IMG/VR virus record: IMGVR_UViG_3300037119_003408
Coordinates: 1 to 22,174 of that record
DNA: 22,174 bases
Strand: one strand, 5' to 3'
Source: a virus
Shown here piece after piece: positions 6,563-13,103 of this stretch (positions within the stretch are counted from its first letter, which is position 1; each line of letters starts with the position of its first letter). The notes beneath the pieces are model-generated. The model saw only the letters and a list, made by a program, of their open reading frames with translations. It had not been told where the DNA came from and searched no databases. The position numbers were made by a program, and so were the translations under genes.

Positions 6563-7536
6563 CCACGTTCGTGGACGTTGTCCTCGAGGTGCCGCCGGTG
6601 TACCTCGACGTCCAGCAGGCCGGCGGCCCGCCCGGGCCGCAGGGCCCCGCGGGTCCGGAGGGTCCGCCAGGCGCCGACTCCACCGTCCCCGGACCCCCGG
6701 GCGCAGCGGGGGCGCAGGGACCACAGGGCCCCCAGGGGCCGACCGGCGCGACGGGCGCGGCCTCCACCGTGCCCGGGCCGCCGGGGCCGACGGGCGATCC
6801 CGGGCCAGCCGGCGCGGACGGCGACGATGGCGCGCCCGGAGCGCAGGGTCCAGCGGGTGCCACCGGTTCGCAGGGCCCGCAGGGCATCCAGGGGCCGCAG
6901 GGCCCCAAGGGCGACACCGGGGCCACGGGCCCGACCGGTCCCGAGGGTCCGGCAGGGTCCGGGGGCGGGGCGATCGAACCCGGGCGCATTCATGGCATGG
7001 CGTCGGCGTGGTGGTACATCCCGGGCAACCAGGTTCGGGGCACGTCCACGCGCGAGATGACCCTCAACTACCTCTTCTACTTCCCGTGGTTCGTCGAGGT
7101 GCCCTACCCGATCGACCAACTGGGCGTCGAGGTCACGACGGCGGCGGCGGGCGCGTTGCCGCGCCTGGGCATCTACAACGCCGACACGAACTGGCAGCCC
7201 TCGACGCTGTTCCTCGACGCGGGCACGGTCGATGCATCGACCACCGGGCTCAAGACCAAGGCGGTGTCGGTCACGCTCCCGGCGGGCCGGTTGATCGGCG
7301 TGATCGTGTCGAACATCAGCTGCAACATCCGGCTGATCAAGACCGATGGGGCCGGGATGAGCGGCGTCGGCATCGGCCCCAGCGTCGGCACGAACCCGTC
7401 CGCCTTCGAGTGGTACCGGCCGTTCACGTACGCGCCGTTCCCGGCGTCGGGGACGGGCATCCCGTGGTCCGGCATCGCGTACACCACGGAGGTCTTCCAG
7501 TCGGGCCTCCTCGTGCGCAGGGTCGCACCGACGTGA
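6559..7536 (+). CDS. Collagen-like fibre/head appendage protein
   Basis: A 325-aa protein from GTG 6559 with three parts: a short N-terminal anchor (1-21, [20 protein letters not shown]), a collagen Gly-X-Y region (about 22-134), and a C-terminal beta-rich domain (about 140-325). The collagen is interrupted twice by the same step, [11 protein letters not shown] (38-48) and [11 protein letters not shown] (66-76), where Gly-to-Gly spacing is 7 instead of 3. The C-domain has WWYIPG, the strand [20 protein letters not shown], and [19 protein letters not shown], a pattern shared with C-terminal domains of phage fibres. It should form a trimeric fibre. Being directly downstream of the capsid, it may decorate the head; a tail fibre is the alternative. 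Start and stop both overlap neighbours as GTGA. Confidence 0.9.
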   Translation: MTTFVDVVLEVPPVYLDVQQAGGPPGPQGPAGPEGPPGADSTVPGPPGAAGAQGPQGPQGPTGATGAASTVPGPPGPTGDPGPAGADGDDGAPGAQGPAGATGSQGPQGIQGPQGPKGDTGATGPTGPEGPAGSGGGAIEPGRIHGMASAWWYIPGNQVRGTSTREMTLNYLFYFPWFVEVPYPIDQLGVEVTTAAAGALPRLGIYNADTNWQPSTLFLDAGTVDASTTGLKTKAVSVTLPAGRLIGVIVSNISCNIRLIKTDGAGMSGVGIGPSVGTNPSAFEWYRPFTYAPFPASGTGIPWSGIAYTTEVFQSGLLVRRVAPT

Positions 7537-7904
7537 GCGAGACCGTCCAGCGCGTTGACTCGTTCGGCATCGATGACGCCCTGGTTGAGCGCGTGGAGCT
7601 GGAGCGCATCGCGGACGCGGTCGAGTTCCGCCACTACGGGCCCGACCTGGTCATGGACGAACAGCGCCCCGCCACGCCCGAGGAGACCGCGGCTCACGAG
7701 CAATGGGAGACCAGCCAGAACATCGACGAGCTGCGCGCCCAGGCCGAGAAAGCGATCGCCAAGAACAAGAACTACGCGCAACTCGATCCGCCGACTGCGG
7801 CGCAGCAGACCAAGCAGATCGAGGAACTCACCAAGCAGATGAACGGCGTCATCCGCCAGGTGATCGGGTTCTACGACGATATCGACGCCTCGGAGGTGTC
7901 ATGA
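7533..7904 (+). CDS. Fibre-associated hypothetical protein with C-terminal helical segment
   Basis: A 123-residue protein from GTG 7533 (GTGA overlap with the collagen-like gene). The first ~45 residues ([20 protein letters not shown]...GPDLVMDEQ) look like a small beta/alpha segment; residues 50-123 are charged and probably helical, ending with [20 protein letters not shown] and [20 protein letters not shown]. This 'KNxxYLxLxxPTxAQxxxQxxxLTxQxNxxIRxxxG' ending is widespread in phage proteins encoded near fibres, commonly in tail-fibre or adaptor proteins. Here it may cap, chaperone or anchor the collagen-like fibre. The stop overlaps the connector start (ATGA). Structural role inferred from neighbours. 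Confidence 0.7.
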   Translation: MSETVQRVDSFGIDDALVERVELERIADAVEFRHYGPDLVMDEQRPATPEETAAHEQWETSQNIDELRAQAEKAIAKNKNYAQLDPPTAAQQTKQIEELTKQMNGVIRQVIGFYDDIDASEVS

Positions 7905-8230
7905 CCTACTACCCGGGTTCCGGCTACCCCGCCCTCGCCGACATCCGCACCTGGCTCAAGGTCCCCGCCACGATCCTGCCCGACCCCGAGCTCGAGGTCA
8001 TCGCGGCCGCCGAGCAGACCCACCAGGCGCGCCTCGACTGGGGCGCGGGCGAGCTGCCGGCCGACGCCCTCGCCGCCTTCTACCGCCGCTGCGCCCGCAA
8101 CGCCGCGGCCAAGAACATCCCCCTGGGCATCCTCGCGGCCGATGCCGAGTACGGCACCGTGCGGCTCAGCCGCTGGGACGCCGAGGTCGAGCGGCTCGAG
8201 GCCGCCTACGTCAGCCCCGTCGTCGCATAG
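7901..8230 (+). CDS. Head-tail connector (adaptor) protein, gp6-like
   Basis: A 109-aa largely helical protein starting [20 protein letters not shown]. The N-terminal 'DIRTWLKVP' helix, the following acidic helix (DPELEVIAAAEQTHQARL), the mid YRRCARNAAAKNIPLGIL helix with the 'aRnaaAk..p.Gi' pattern and the final RLSRWDAEVERLEAAY are typical of phage adaptors that dock under the portal. Size and gene position after the capsid fit this role. The start overlaps the previous stop by ATGA. The last codon is followed by a strong ribosome site GGAGG for the next small gene. Confidence 0.8.
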   Translation: MTYYPGSGYPALADIRTWLKVPATILPDPELEVIAAAEQTHQARLDWGAGELPADALAAFYRRCARNAAAKNIPLGILAADAEYGTVRLSRWDAEVERLEAAYVSPVVA

Positions 8231-8238
8231 GAGGACCC

Positions 8239-8382
8239 ATGACCGTGAAGCGCGAGACCGAGACCGAGACCAGCAGCACGCCCGAGGCCGCGGTCGAGGT
8301 CACGACCGAGACGACTGAGACCGAGCCCGTCGAAGTCGAGACCGAGACCACCACTACCGAGACCGTGGAGCAGGACGCCTGA
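8239..8382 (+). CDS. Tiny acidic Thr/Glu-rich protein in the connector block
   Basis: A 47-residue ORF that is easy to miss. It is preceded by a near-perfect ribosome site (GGAGGA ending 3 bases before ATG 8239), one of the best in the window. After MTVKRE it is almost entirely Thr, Glu, Val and Ser (TETETSSTPEAAVEVTTETT and similar), encoded by repeated gagacc/gagacg units, so it is probably disordered and strongly acidic. It could be a scaffold or chaperone-like accessory, or a decoy on the virion; no family is recognised. The next gene starts 2 bases after its stop. Open frame, excellent ribosome site and tight spacing support it being real. Confidence 0.62.
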   Translation: MTVKRETETETSSTPEAAVEVTTETTETEPVEVETETTTTETVEQDA

Positions 8383-8384
8383 CC

Positions 8385-8726
8385 GTGGTCACCCGCAGCC
8401 AGATCGCAGCCGCTCTCTCGACCGTGCCGGGTGTCACGGGCGAGCCGCTCGAGCCGCCCACCAAGGGCGCAGGGCAGGCGTGGCCGGTCTGGCGCGACAG
8501 CGTCGTCCAGGGCGGCTGCGACGTGTTCCAGGTCAACTGGTACGTCTACGTCGTCCTGCCCAACGGCGACATGAACGCGCCCGCCGACGCCGCCGATCCG
8601 CTGGTCGTGCCGCTCGCCCAGGCGATCCACTCCACCGGCCTCACCGTCGAACGCTGGGAGCCCTTCCAGCTCGTCATGGGCCCCGACAACACCATCCCGG
8701 TGCTCCGCTACTCCGCGTTCGACTGA
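8385..8726 (+). CDS. Tail terminator / head-tail joining protein (probable)
   Basis: A 113-aa protein from GTG 8385. Features: an N-terminal helix (SQIAAALSTVPGVTG), then strands including AWPVWRDSVV, DVFQVNWYVYVVLPNG, a helix DPLVVPLAQAIHSTGL and terminal strands ERWEPFQLVMGPDNTIPVLR. This alpha/beta order, a helix packing on a sheet whose middle strand reads 'W.vyvvlp', matches tail terminator/neck proteins that cap the tail tube, and it sits directly before the tail tube gene. The exact slot (terminator versus stopper) cannot be settled from sequence alone. It starts 2 bases after the previous stop, without its own clear ribosome site, so it is probably coupled. Ends before a strong GAGGAGG site for the next gene. 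Confidence 0.7.
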   Translation: MVTRSQIAAALSTVPGVTGEPLEPPTKGAGQAWPVWRDSVVQGGCDVFQVNWYVYVVLPNGDMNAPADAADPLVVPLAQAIHSTGLTVERWEPFQLVMGPDNTIPVLRYSAFD

Positions 8727-8736
8727 GGAGGAACCC

Positions 8737-9207
8737 ATGCCCGCCATCGTCAACAAGCTCGGCCCGGGGACGCTATCGGTCGGCTCGACCGGCACCGAGG
8801 TCGACTTCACCTGCCAGGTCACGGCTGCCCGAGTTGAGTGGAGCGCCGACGCAGAGGATGCCGTGCAAGTCCTCTGCGGCGACGAGGTGCCCGGAGCGCG
8901 CACCTACAGCGCCACCCTCACCGCGACAATCTTCAACGACCTCGGCACGACGGCCGGCATCGTCGAGTTCTCGTGGACCAACAAGGGCACGACCTACCCG
9001 TTCGTGTTCCAGCCCTCGCAGACCACGGGCGTGAAGCAGGTGACCGGCAACCTCATCGTCGACCCCATCAGTGTCGGTGGCGACGAGGTCGGCCAGAACA
9101 TGACGTCGGACTTCGAGTGGGCGATCGTGGGCGACCCGATCCTCGAGACGGCGACGGCGACGGGGTTCGCGGCCGACGAGGGCACGAGCCGCAAGAAGGC
9201 CGCGTAG
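8737..9207 (+). CDS. Major tail (tube) protein, probable
   Basis: A 156-aa protein with a strong ribosome site (GAGGAGG, 6 bases before ATG). It is mostly beta: alternating strands such as TLSVGSTGTEVDFTCQVTAA, GARTYSATLTATIFNDLG, GIVEFSWTNKGTTYPFVFQP, and KQVTGNLIVDPISVGGDEVG, with a FEWAIVGDP strand near the end, as in single-domain siphovirus tube subunits. The strong ribosome site fits a protein needed in many copies. It sits directly before the gp10-like gene and the frameshifted chaperones, the usual location of the tube gene. Its TAG stop overlaps the next GTG by one base. The family call rests on size, secondary-structure pattern and position. Confidence 0.75.
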   Translation: MPAIVNKLGPGTLSVGSTGTEVDFTCQVTAARVEWSADAEDAVQVLCGDEVPGARTYSATLTATIFNDLGTTAGIVEFSWTNKGTTYPFVFQPSQTTGVKQVTGNLIVDPISVGGDEVGQNMTSDFEWAIVGDPILETATATGFAADEGTSRKKAA

Positions 9208-9587
9208 TGCCCAACGTCGGCGTCGAGGTCGAGGGCGGCAAGGAACTCCGCAAGAGCCTCAAGAACGTCGAGGACGGGCTCAAGGATCTGCAGGCCGCCC
9301 ACGCCGCCGCTGCGGGCATCGTGGCCGCAGCTGCGCCGTCCTACGCCCCGCTGCGCACGGGCAGGCTGGCGGGTTCCATCCGCGGCTCGGGTGCCAAGGC
9401 GGCCGCGACCGTCCGCGCCGGCGGCGCGAAGGTCCCCTACGCCGGCGTCCAGGAGTACGGCTGGCCGCGCCGCAACATCCCGGCCCAGCCGTTCCTCGTG
9501 CCCGCCGCCCACGACACCGAGGGCGAATGGCGCCTGGTGTACGAGGCGCGCGTCGAGGAGTTGATCGACAAGGTGCACGGTGCCTGA
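9207..9587 (+). CDS. HK97 gp10-like head-tail joining protein
   Basis: A 126-aa protein from GTG 9207, overlapping the tube stop by one base (TAGTG). It has the gp10 signature: an N-terminal strand (VGVEVEGGKELRKSLKNV), a long helix (DLQAAHAAAAGIVAAAAPSY), the turn APLRTGRLAGSIRGS, strand ATVRAGG, and VPYAGVQEYGWPRRNIPAQP followed by FLVPAAH. In related phages these proteins work at the neck or in tail completion. It is usually encoded between connector and terminator, upstream of the tube gene; here it follows the tube. Its end overlaps the chaperone start. Fold assignment is confident, exact role less so. Confidence 0.85.
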   Translation: MPNVGVEVEGGKELRKSLKNVEDGLKDLQAAHAAAAGIVAAAAPSYAPLRTGRLAGSIRGSGAKAAATVRAGGAKVPYAGVQEYGWPRRNIPAQPFLVPAAHDTEGEWRLVYEARVEELIDKVHGA

Positions 9588-9897
9588 GATCGAGTTCCCG
9601 AGGCTCGTCGCGCGGGTCCAACTCTCGGATGGGCGCGTCCTCGAGGCGCGCATCCTCAACACCGACTACCTGCGCTGGGATCGGACCCGGGCGAAGCACG
9701 GCTGGCCCGCGGCGAGCGATGCGCACAACTTCGCGGCGACCTTCTACGCCTGGTCGGCGCTGCGGCGCGAGGGCGAGATCGCCGAGTCGGTGACGTGGGA
9801 GGAGTTCTCCGACCGGATGTGCGAGTACGTCGTGGTGGACCGGGAGGCCGGAGCGAACGGCGTGGGCCCTACCCTCGAGGATCCTGGGCCCGCATGA
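9580..9897 (+). CDS. Tail assembly chaperone, upstream (G-type) product
   Basis: A 105-aa protein from GTG 9580 (8-base overlap with the gp10-like gene). The sequence has a small beta start (EFPRLVARVQLSDGRVLEAR), an aromatic/charged helix around TDYLRWDRTRAKHGWPAASD and the pattern HNFAATFYAWSALRREGEI plus VTWEEFSDRMCEYV, typical of chaperones that coat the tape measure during tail assembly. Near its end the 0-frame contains the slippery heptamer GGGCCCT (9864-9870), read as codons GGC CCT. A -1 slip gives an extended protein continuing into the next ORF. Without slipping, translation stops at 9897. Confidence 0.85.
   Translation: MPEIEFPRLVARVQLSDGRVLEARILNTDYLRWDRTRAKHGWPAASDAHNFAATFYAWSALRREGEIAESVTWEEFSDRMCEYVVVDREAGANGVGPTLEDPGPA
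9864..9870 (+). promoter_or_regulatory. Candidate -1 programmed frameshift site GGGCCCT
   Basis: A heptamer of exact X-XXY-YYZ form, in the correct phase (G GGC CCT) within the upstream chaperone frame. A one-base backward slip reads GGG CCC, then continues from T9870 as YPRGSWARMIVEIAVVTHTP through to the stop at 10010. The fusion would have 97 + 46 = 143 residues. Position, phase and partner ORF all fit the tail chaperone frameshift known from lambda G/GT and many phages. Confidence 0.75.
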
Positions 9898-10010
9898 TCG
9901 TCGAGATCGCGGTCGTGACCCACACCCCGCCGTCTGCGTGGTGGGACGAGGACGAGGCGACCATCGCGACCGCGCTCGAGGTCCTCGACCGCCTCCACTC
10001 GCGGGACTGA
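9894..10010 (+). CDS. Tail assembly chaperone, downstream (T-type) extension
   Basis: An ORF in the -1 frame relative to the upstream chaperone. If begun independently at ATG 9894 (ATGA overlap) it would be only 38 residues, MIVEIAVVTHTPPSAWWDED and onward; more likely it is translated mainly as the C-terminal extension reached from the slip at 9864-9870. The motif VVTHTPPSAWWDEDEATIAT followed by ALEVLDRL matches the T-type downstream half of chaperones, in which a His-hydrophobic-Pro-Pro segment and a Trp/Asp-rich turn precede a helix. The tape measure gene follows 3 bases later, as expected. Confidence 0.75.
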   Translation: MIVEIAVVTHTPPSAWWDEDEATIATALEVLDRLHSRD

Positions 10011-10013
10011 CGG

Positions 10014-11189
10014 ATGGCCGGCTCGGCGATCCTCGCGATCAAGATCATCGCCGACGCCACCGACGCGGTCGGCGGGCTCGCCAAGACCGGCGAGGGCATC
10101 GACGGCCTCGACGGCAAGAGCAAGGGCCTCATGGGCTCGCTCGGCGGCGTCACCAGCATGCTCGGGCCCGCGGCCCTCGCCGGTGCCGCGGTGGGCGCCG
10201 CCGTCGTCATCGCGGACCTGACCAAGGCCGCGGCCGAGGACCGTGCCGAGCAAGAGAAGCTGATGACCGCCTACGAGAACGTGGGCATCGGGATCGCGGA
10301 GGCGACGGCCGCGACCGAGCTGGCGATCGACGCCGGCGCGGAGAAGGCGTTCTCGGACTCCGAGGTCCGCGAAGGGCTGACCTCGCTCATCACGGCGACC
10401 GGCGACGCCGCGCAGGCGAACGCGCTCCTTGCCCAGGCGCAGGACATCGCCCGGGCGGCGGGAGTCCCGTTAGCCCAGGCAGCTGATGCAGTCGCTAAGG
10501 CGACGGCAGGTCAGGACGCCGCGTTACGCAAATTGTTTCCCGGCATGGCGAAGCAGGAGAACGCGGCCGCCACCCTCACCGAGGCCACCAAGCTCTCGGC
10601 CGGTGCGGCCGACGACTACGCGGCCAGCGCCGAGGGGATGCAGAAGCGCGGCAGCGATGCGTTCGGGGAATTGGGCGAGGAAATAGGTGGTGCCTTCCTC
10701 CCCATCATGGATGAGCTGATGCCCCTGATCGGGCCCATCGTCGAACTCCTCGGCGAGCTGATCAAGGCGGTGTTGCCGCTCCTGAAGCCCGCGATCCACC
10801 TCGCGGTCGAGGGGATCAAGATCCTGATCGCCGCCCTCAAGCAGGTCATGGAGTGGGTCGGCAAGGTCATCGACGGCGTAAAGAGCGTCATCGACTGGGT
10901 CGGCAACATGATCGACATCGCGACCAACGCCAAGAACGCGGTGGAGGGCGCGCTCGACCAGATCACGCCGTGGTCGGTCGTGCCGCCAGTGGCACCCGCG
11001 CCCGTGGTGGCAGGGTTTGCGGGGCGCTCCGCCCGGGCGATGGGCCCGCTGGCGGGTAGCGTCACCAACGTCAACGTCAACGTCACCTCGGCGGACCCGG
11101 GCGAGGTCATGCGCGCCGTCCGCCGCTGGGCGCGCAGCAACGGCGGCAGCGGGCCGTTCACGCGAGGGCTGGACCGGAGCACGGCGTGA
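10014..11189 (+). CDS. Tape measure protein (short)
   Basis: A 391-aa protein, short for this family but in the canonical position after the chaperones. It starts AILAIKIIADATDAVGGLAK, followed by a Gly-rich segment and hydrophobic GPAALAGAAVGAAVVIADL (51-69), long Ala/Glu helices (AEDRAEQEKLMTAYENV; AAQANALLAQAQDIARAAGV), a central hydrophobic stretch (PLIGPIVELLGELIKAVLPL and the following IKILIAAL), and an Ala/Pro/Val linker before a C-terminal VTNVNVNVTSADPGEV strand seen in many tape measures. These proteins set tail length and form a transmembrane channel during DNA entry. At roughly 0.15 nm per residue (a general rule for helical tape measures) a tail of about 60 nm would result; this is an estimate. 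The stop overlaps the next start (GTGA). Confidence 0.88.
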   Translation: MAGSAILAIKIIADATDAVGGLAKTGEGIDGLDGKSKGLMGSLGGVTSMLGPAALAGAAVGAAVVIADLTKAAAEDRAEQEKLMTAYENVGIGIAEATAATELAIDAGAEKAFSDSEVREGLTSLITATGDAAQANALLAQAQDIARAAGVPLAQAADAVAKATAGQDAALRKLFPGMAKQENAAATLTEATKLSAGAADDYAASAEGMQKRGSDAFGELGEEIGGAFLPIMDELMPLIGPIVELLGELIKAVLPLLKPAIHLAVEGIKILIAALKQVMEWVGKVIDGVKSVIDWVGNMIDIATNAKNAVEGALDQITPWSVVPPVAPAPVVAGFAGRSARAMGPLAGSVTNVNVNVTSADPGEVMRAVRRWARSNGGSGPFTRGLDRSTA

Positions 11190-12883
11190 CCGCCACCATC
11201 CGGGGCGCCGACATCACGATCGAGCTGTTCCTCTCGGGCGCGTGGGTCGACATCACATGTAGCACCACGACCGCGGAGTGGTCGTGGGGCGCACCCGAGG
11301 CGCTGGGCCCGCTGACCGAATGCGAGGGCGGCACCTTGAGGGTGTCGCTGTGGGACCCCGGGCGCGCCTACGACCCCGACAACCCCGACAGCCCGCTGCT
11401 GGGCGCGCTCAAGGTCGGCCTCGGGATGCGCGTCACCGTCGATGGCTCGCCGGCCTGGACGGGCGTGCTCCAGACGTGGGGCTGGGACCGCGCGTCGGGG
11501 ATCGCGGACCTCAACGGCCTCGACCCCATCGGAATGTTGAGCGTCCGCGCGCTGCCCGAGCGGTTCACGATGGCGCCGGTCTCGACGACATCGGCGGGCC
11601 AGGCGCAGTACCTCCTCGACTTCGTGGAGTGGCCGGTCGGCAAGCGGTACTTCCCGGACGGCACCTCGGGCGTGGAGCGCGGCAACCACTTCGTCGAGGG
11701 CAGCGTGCTCGACGGGCTGAACCGCATCCGCTTCGCCGAGCTGGGCCGGCTGTTCCCGCTGCGCAACGGCGGCATCGGCTGGTACGACCGCGACGGGCCC
11801 GCGACCCCGCCGGCGTCGTCCGCGGTCATCAACTGTGGCGGCGTGGGCCTGACCGACATGTGGCGGGTGATGGGCCTCGGCCGCGTCCGCAACCGCGTCG
11901 TGATCTCGGGCGGCTACGGCGTGTTCGGCCACCAGCTACCGCCCGACGAGTACCGCTCGGTGACGACGAGCTACGAGTTCCTCGCGCTCGCGTATCCGGG
12001 TCTGCCCGCGGCGCTGCCGTGGGACCTCTGGGCGCAGACGATCCTCGACGCGCTCGACCCGCCGCCGGTGCTCACGATGCTGGGCACGATCGTCCCCGTC
12101 GACGACGAGGTGAAGCAGATCGTGTGCGCCGAGTTCGGGGCGCGCTGGACGGTGACGAGCACGCTCGGAGATCCCGACAAGGTCGTGCAGGTCCTCGGCC
12201 AGCGGGTCAGCGTCGCGCCAGGGTCGATCGAGGTCGACGTCGTCACCGAGGACATCTTCGTGCCGGTGCCCACTGTGCACCGCATGGTCGGCACCGGCTC
12301 GGGCTACATCACGTCCTCGCACACGATCTCGTATGCGCAGGCGCGGTCGGGCGCCGGCACCGTGACGGCGACGGTCCCGGTCGGCGGGGCGCCGCAGTAC
12401 CTGATCGGCCAGACGTTCGGGGGCGGGCCCGTCTGGGAGATCCGGGAGACGTTCCTCTGGTTCGACACCAGCGCGATCCCGGCCGGCGCCACGATCCTGT
12501 CGGCCGAGTTCGCCGCGATGGTCCATCCCCACTGGAACGGGCTCACCCCGCCGCCGGCCGAGTGGACCCACTTCGACGTCGAGGTCCGCTCGGGCTACGC
12601 CTGGCGGCCGACGCTCGTGGCCGCCGACTACCGCCCGGGCGCCGGTCTCGCAGCCCTGCCGCTGCGCGCCACGATCAACACGGCGCGCGCCATCAAGGAT
12701 TCGTTCGCCACCTGGGAGGACGCGGGCTCGGGGCTCGCGGGCGCGATCGTCAAGGGTGGCGAGACGCAGCTCCTGCTCGTGTCGAGCCGCACCACCGTCG
12801 GCACCGCGCCCGCGTCGACGTCGGTGTTCGAGGACCTCTACCTCGACTTCCCGCGCTTGCGGGTCAAGTACACGGTGCCGTGA
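11186..12883 (+). CDS. Minor tail protein (tail tip/receptor-facing)
   Basis: A 565-aa protein from GTG 11186. The N-terminal ~350 residues resemble a distal tail/hub domain: ITIELFLSGAWVDITCSTTT, a cluster LRVSLWDPGRAYDPDNPDSP, DGSPAWTGVLQTWGWDR and GIADLNGLDPIGML, typical of small-phage tail-tip proteins that define a plane on the tube end. From about 400 on, the sequence changes to a DNRLRE-like beta domain: WEIRETFLWFDTSAIPAGAT followed by ILSAEFAAMV, with TWEDAGSGLAG and a terminal YLDFPRLRVKYT strand; such domains occur in surface-exposed adhesins. Together they suggest an adaptor to the host receptor. Ends in GTGA overlapping the small membrane protein gene. The role is inferred from order and these patterns. 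Confidence 0.8.
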   Translation: MTATIRGADITIELFLSGAWVDITCSTTTAEWSWGAPEALGPLTECEGGTLRVSLWDPGRAYDPDNPDSPLLGALKVGLGMRVTVDGSPAWTGVLQTWGWDRASGIADLNGLDPIGMLSVRALPERFTMAPVSTTSAGQAQYLLDFVEWPVGKRYFPDGTSGVERGNHFVEGSVLDGLNRIRFAELGRLFPLRNGGIGWYDRDGPATPPASSAVINCGGVGLTDMWRVMGLGRVRNRVVISGGYGVFGHQLPPDEYRSVTTSYEFLALAYPGLPAALPWDLWAQTILDALDPPPVLTMLGTIVPVDDEVKQIVCAEFGARWTVTSTLGDPDKVVQVLGQRVSVAPGSIEVDVVTEDIFVPVPTVHRMVGTGSGYITSSHTISYAQARSGAGTVTATVPVGGAPQYLIGQTFGGGPVWEIRETFLWFDTSAIPAGATILSAEFAAMVHPHWNGLTPPPAEWTHFDVEVRSGYAWRPTLVAADYRPGAGLAALPLRATINTARAIKDSFATWEDAGSGLAGAIVKGGETQLLLVSSRTTVGTAPASTSVFEDLYLDFPRLRVKYTVP

Positions 12884-13038
12884 TCCCGCCAGAGGTGCCC
12901 GAACTCGTCGTCCTGCTCGCGCTGGTCGTCATCGCGGGCATGTTCGCGGCGATCGAGCTGACGCGGACCAAGGGCCAGGACCTCATCGCGTGGGCGATCC
13001 TCGCGCTGGCGCTCGCGGTCCTCTGGGACCGGACCTAG
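12880..13038 (+). CDS. Small two-TM membrane protein, candidate holin
   Basis: A 52-residue ORF from GTG 12880, overlapping the minor tail stop as GTGA. It has two hydrophobic helices: LVVLLALVVIAGMFAAIEL (about 9-27) and a second one from LIAWAILALALAVLW (about 36-50), with a short charged loop TRTKGQD between them and an end in DRT. Size, two helices, a charged turn and its place at the end of the late operon fit a class II holin, which would permeabilise the membrane at lysis. A tail-membrane or other small membrane protein remains possible, because the candidate lysin lies far away at 20729. A hairpin terminator follows. Confidence 0.62.
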   Translation: MIPPEVPELVVLLALVVIAGMFAAIELTRTKGQDLIAWAILALALAVLWDRT

Positions 13039-13052
13039 CGGATAAGGTGAGG

Positions 13053-13092
13053 GCGAGCCCGGGTCGTGATCGGAAGTCCGACCCGGGCTCGC
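13053..13092. terminator. Strong bidirectional hairpin terminator
   Basis: Perfect 14-base inverted repeat: gcgagcccgggtcg (13053-13066) pairs with cgacccgggctcgc (13079-13092) across a 12-base loop. It lies between the late rightward operon (stop 13038) and a leftward gene (stop 13104). There is no T-tract, as common for high-GC hosts. Convergent placement fits a terminator for both strands. Confidence 0.8.
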
Positions 13093-13103
13093 TGCTGCAA
13101 CGA

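Noticed and set aside
6600-6965. CRISPR-like or satellite repeat in the collagen region
   Set aside because: The repeats are codons of Gly-X-Y in an intact frame without regular spacers.
9886-9892. Second GGGCCC heptamer near the chaperone stop
   Set aside because: Its phase is wrong (read as GGG CCC in the upstream frame), so it does not fit X-XXY-YYZ; the one at 9864 does.
10616-11932. 438-aa leftward open frame across tape measure and minor tail genes
   Set aside because: It covers two well-supported rightward genes and their junction; composition is that of an antisense shadow.
11278-12879. Long rightward frame of 500+ residues overlapping the minor tail gene
   Set aside because: It is an Arg/Ala/Pro-rich shadow; only its last 53 codons (from GTG 12880) look real, as the two-helix membrane protein.
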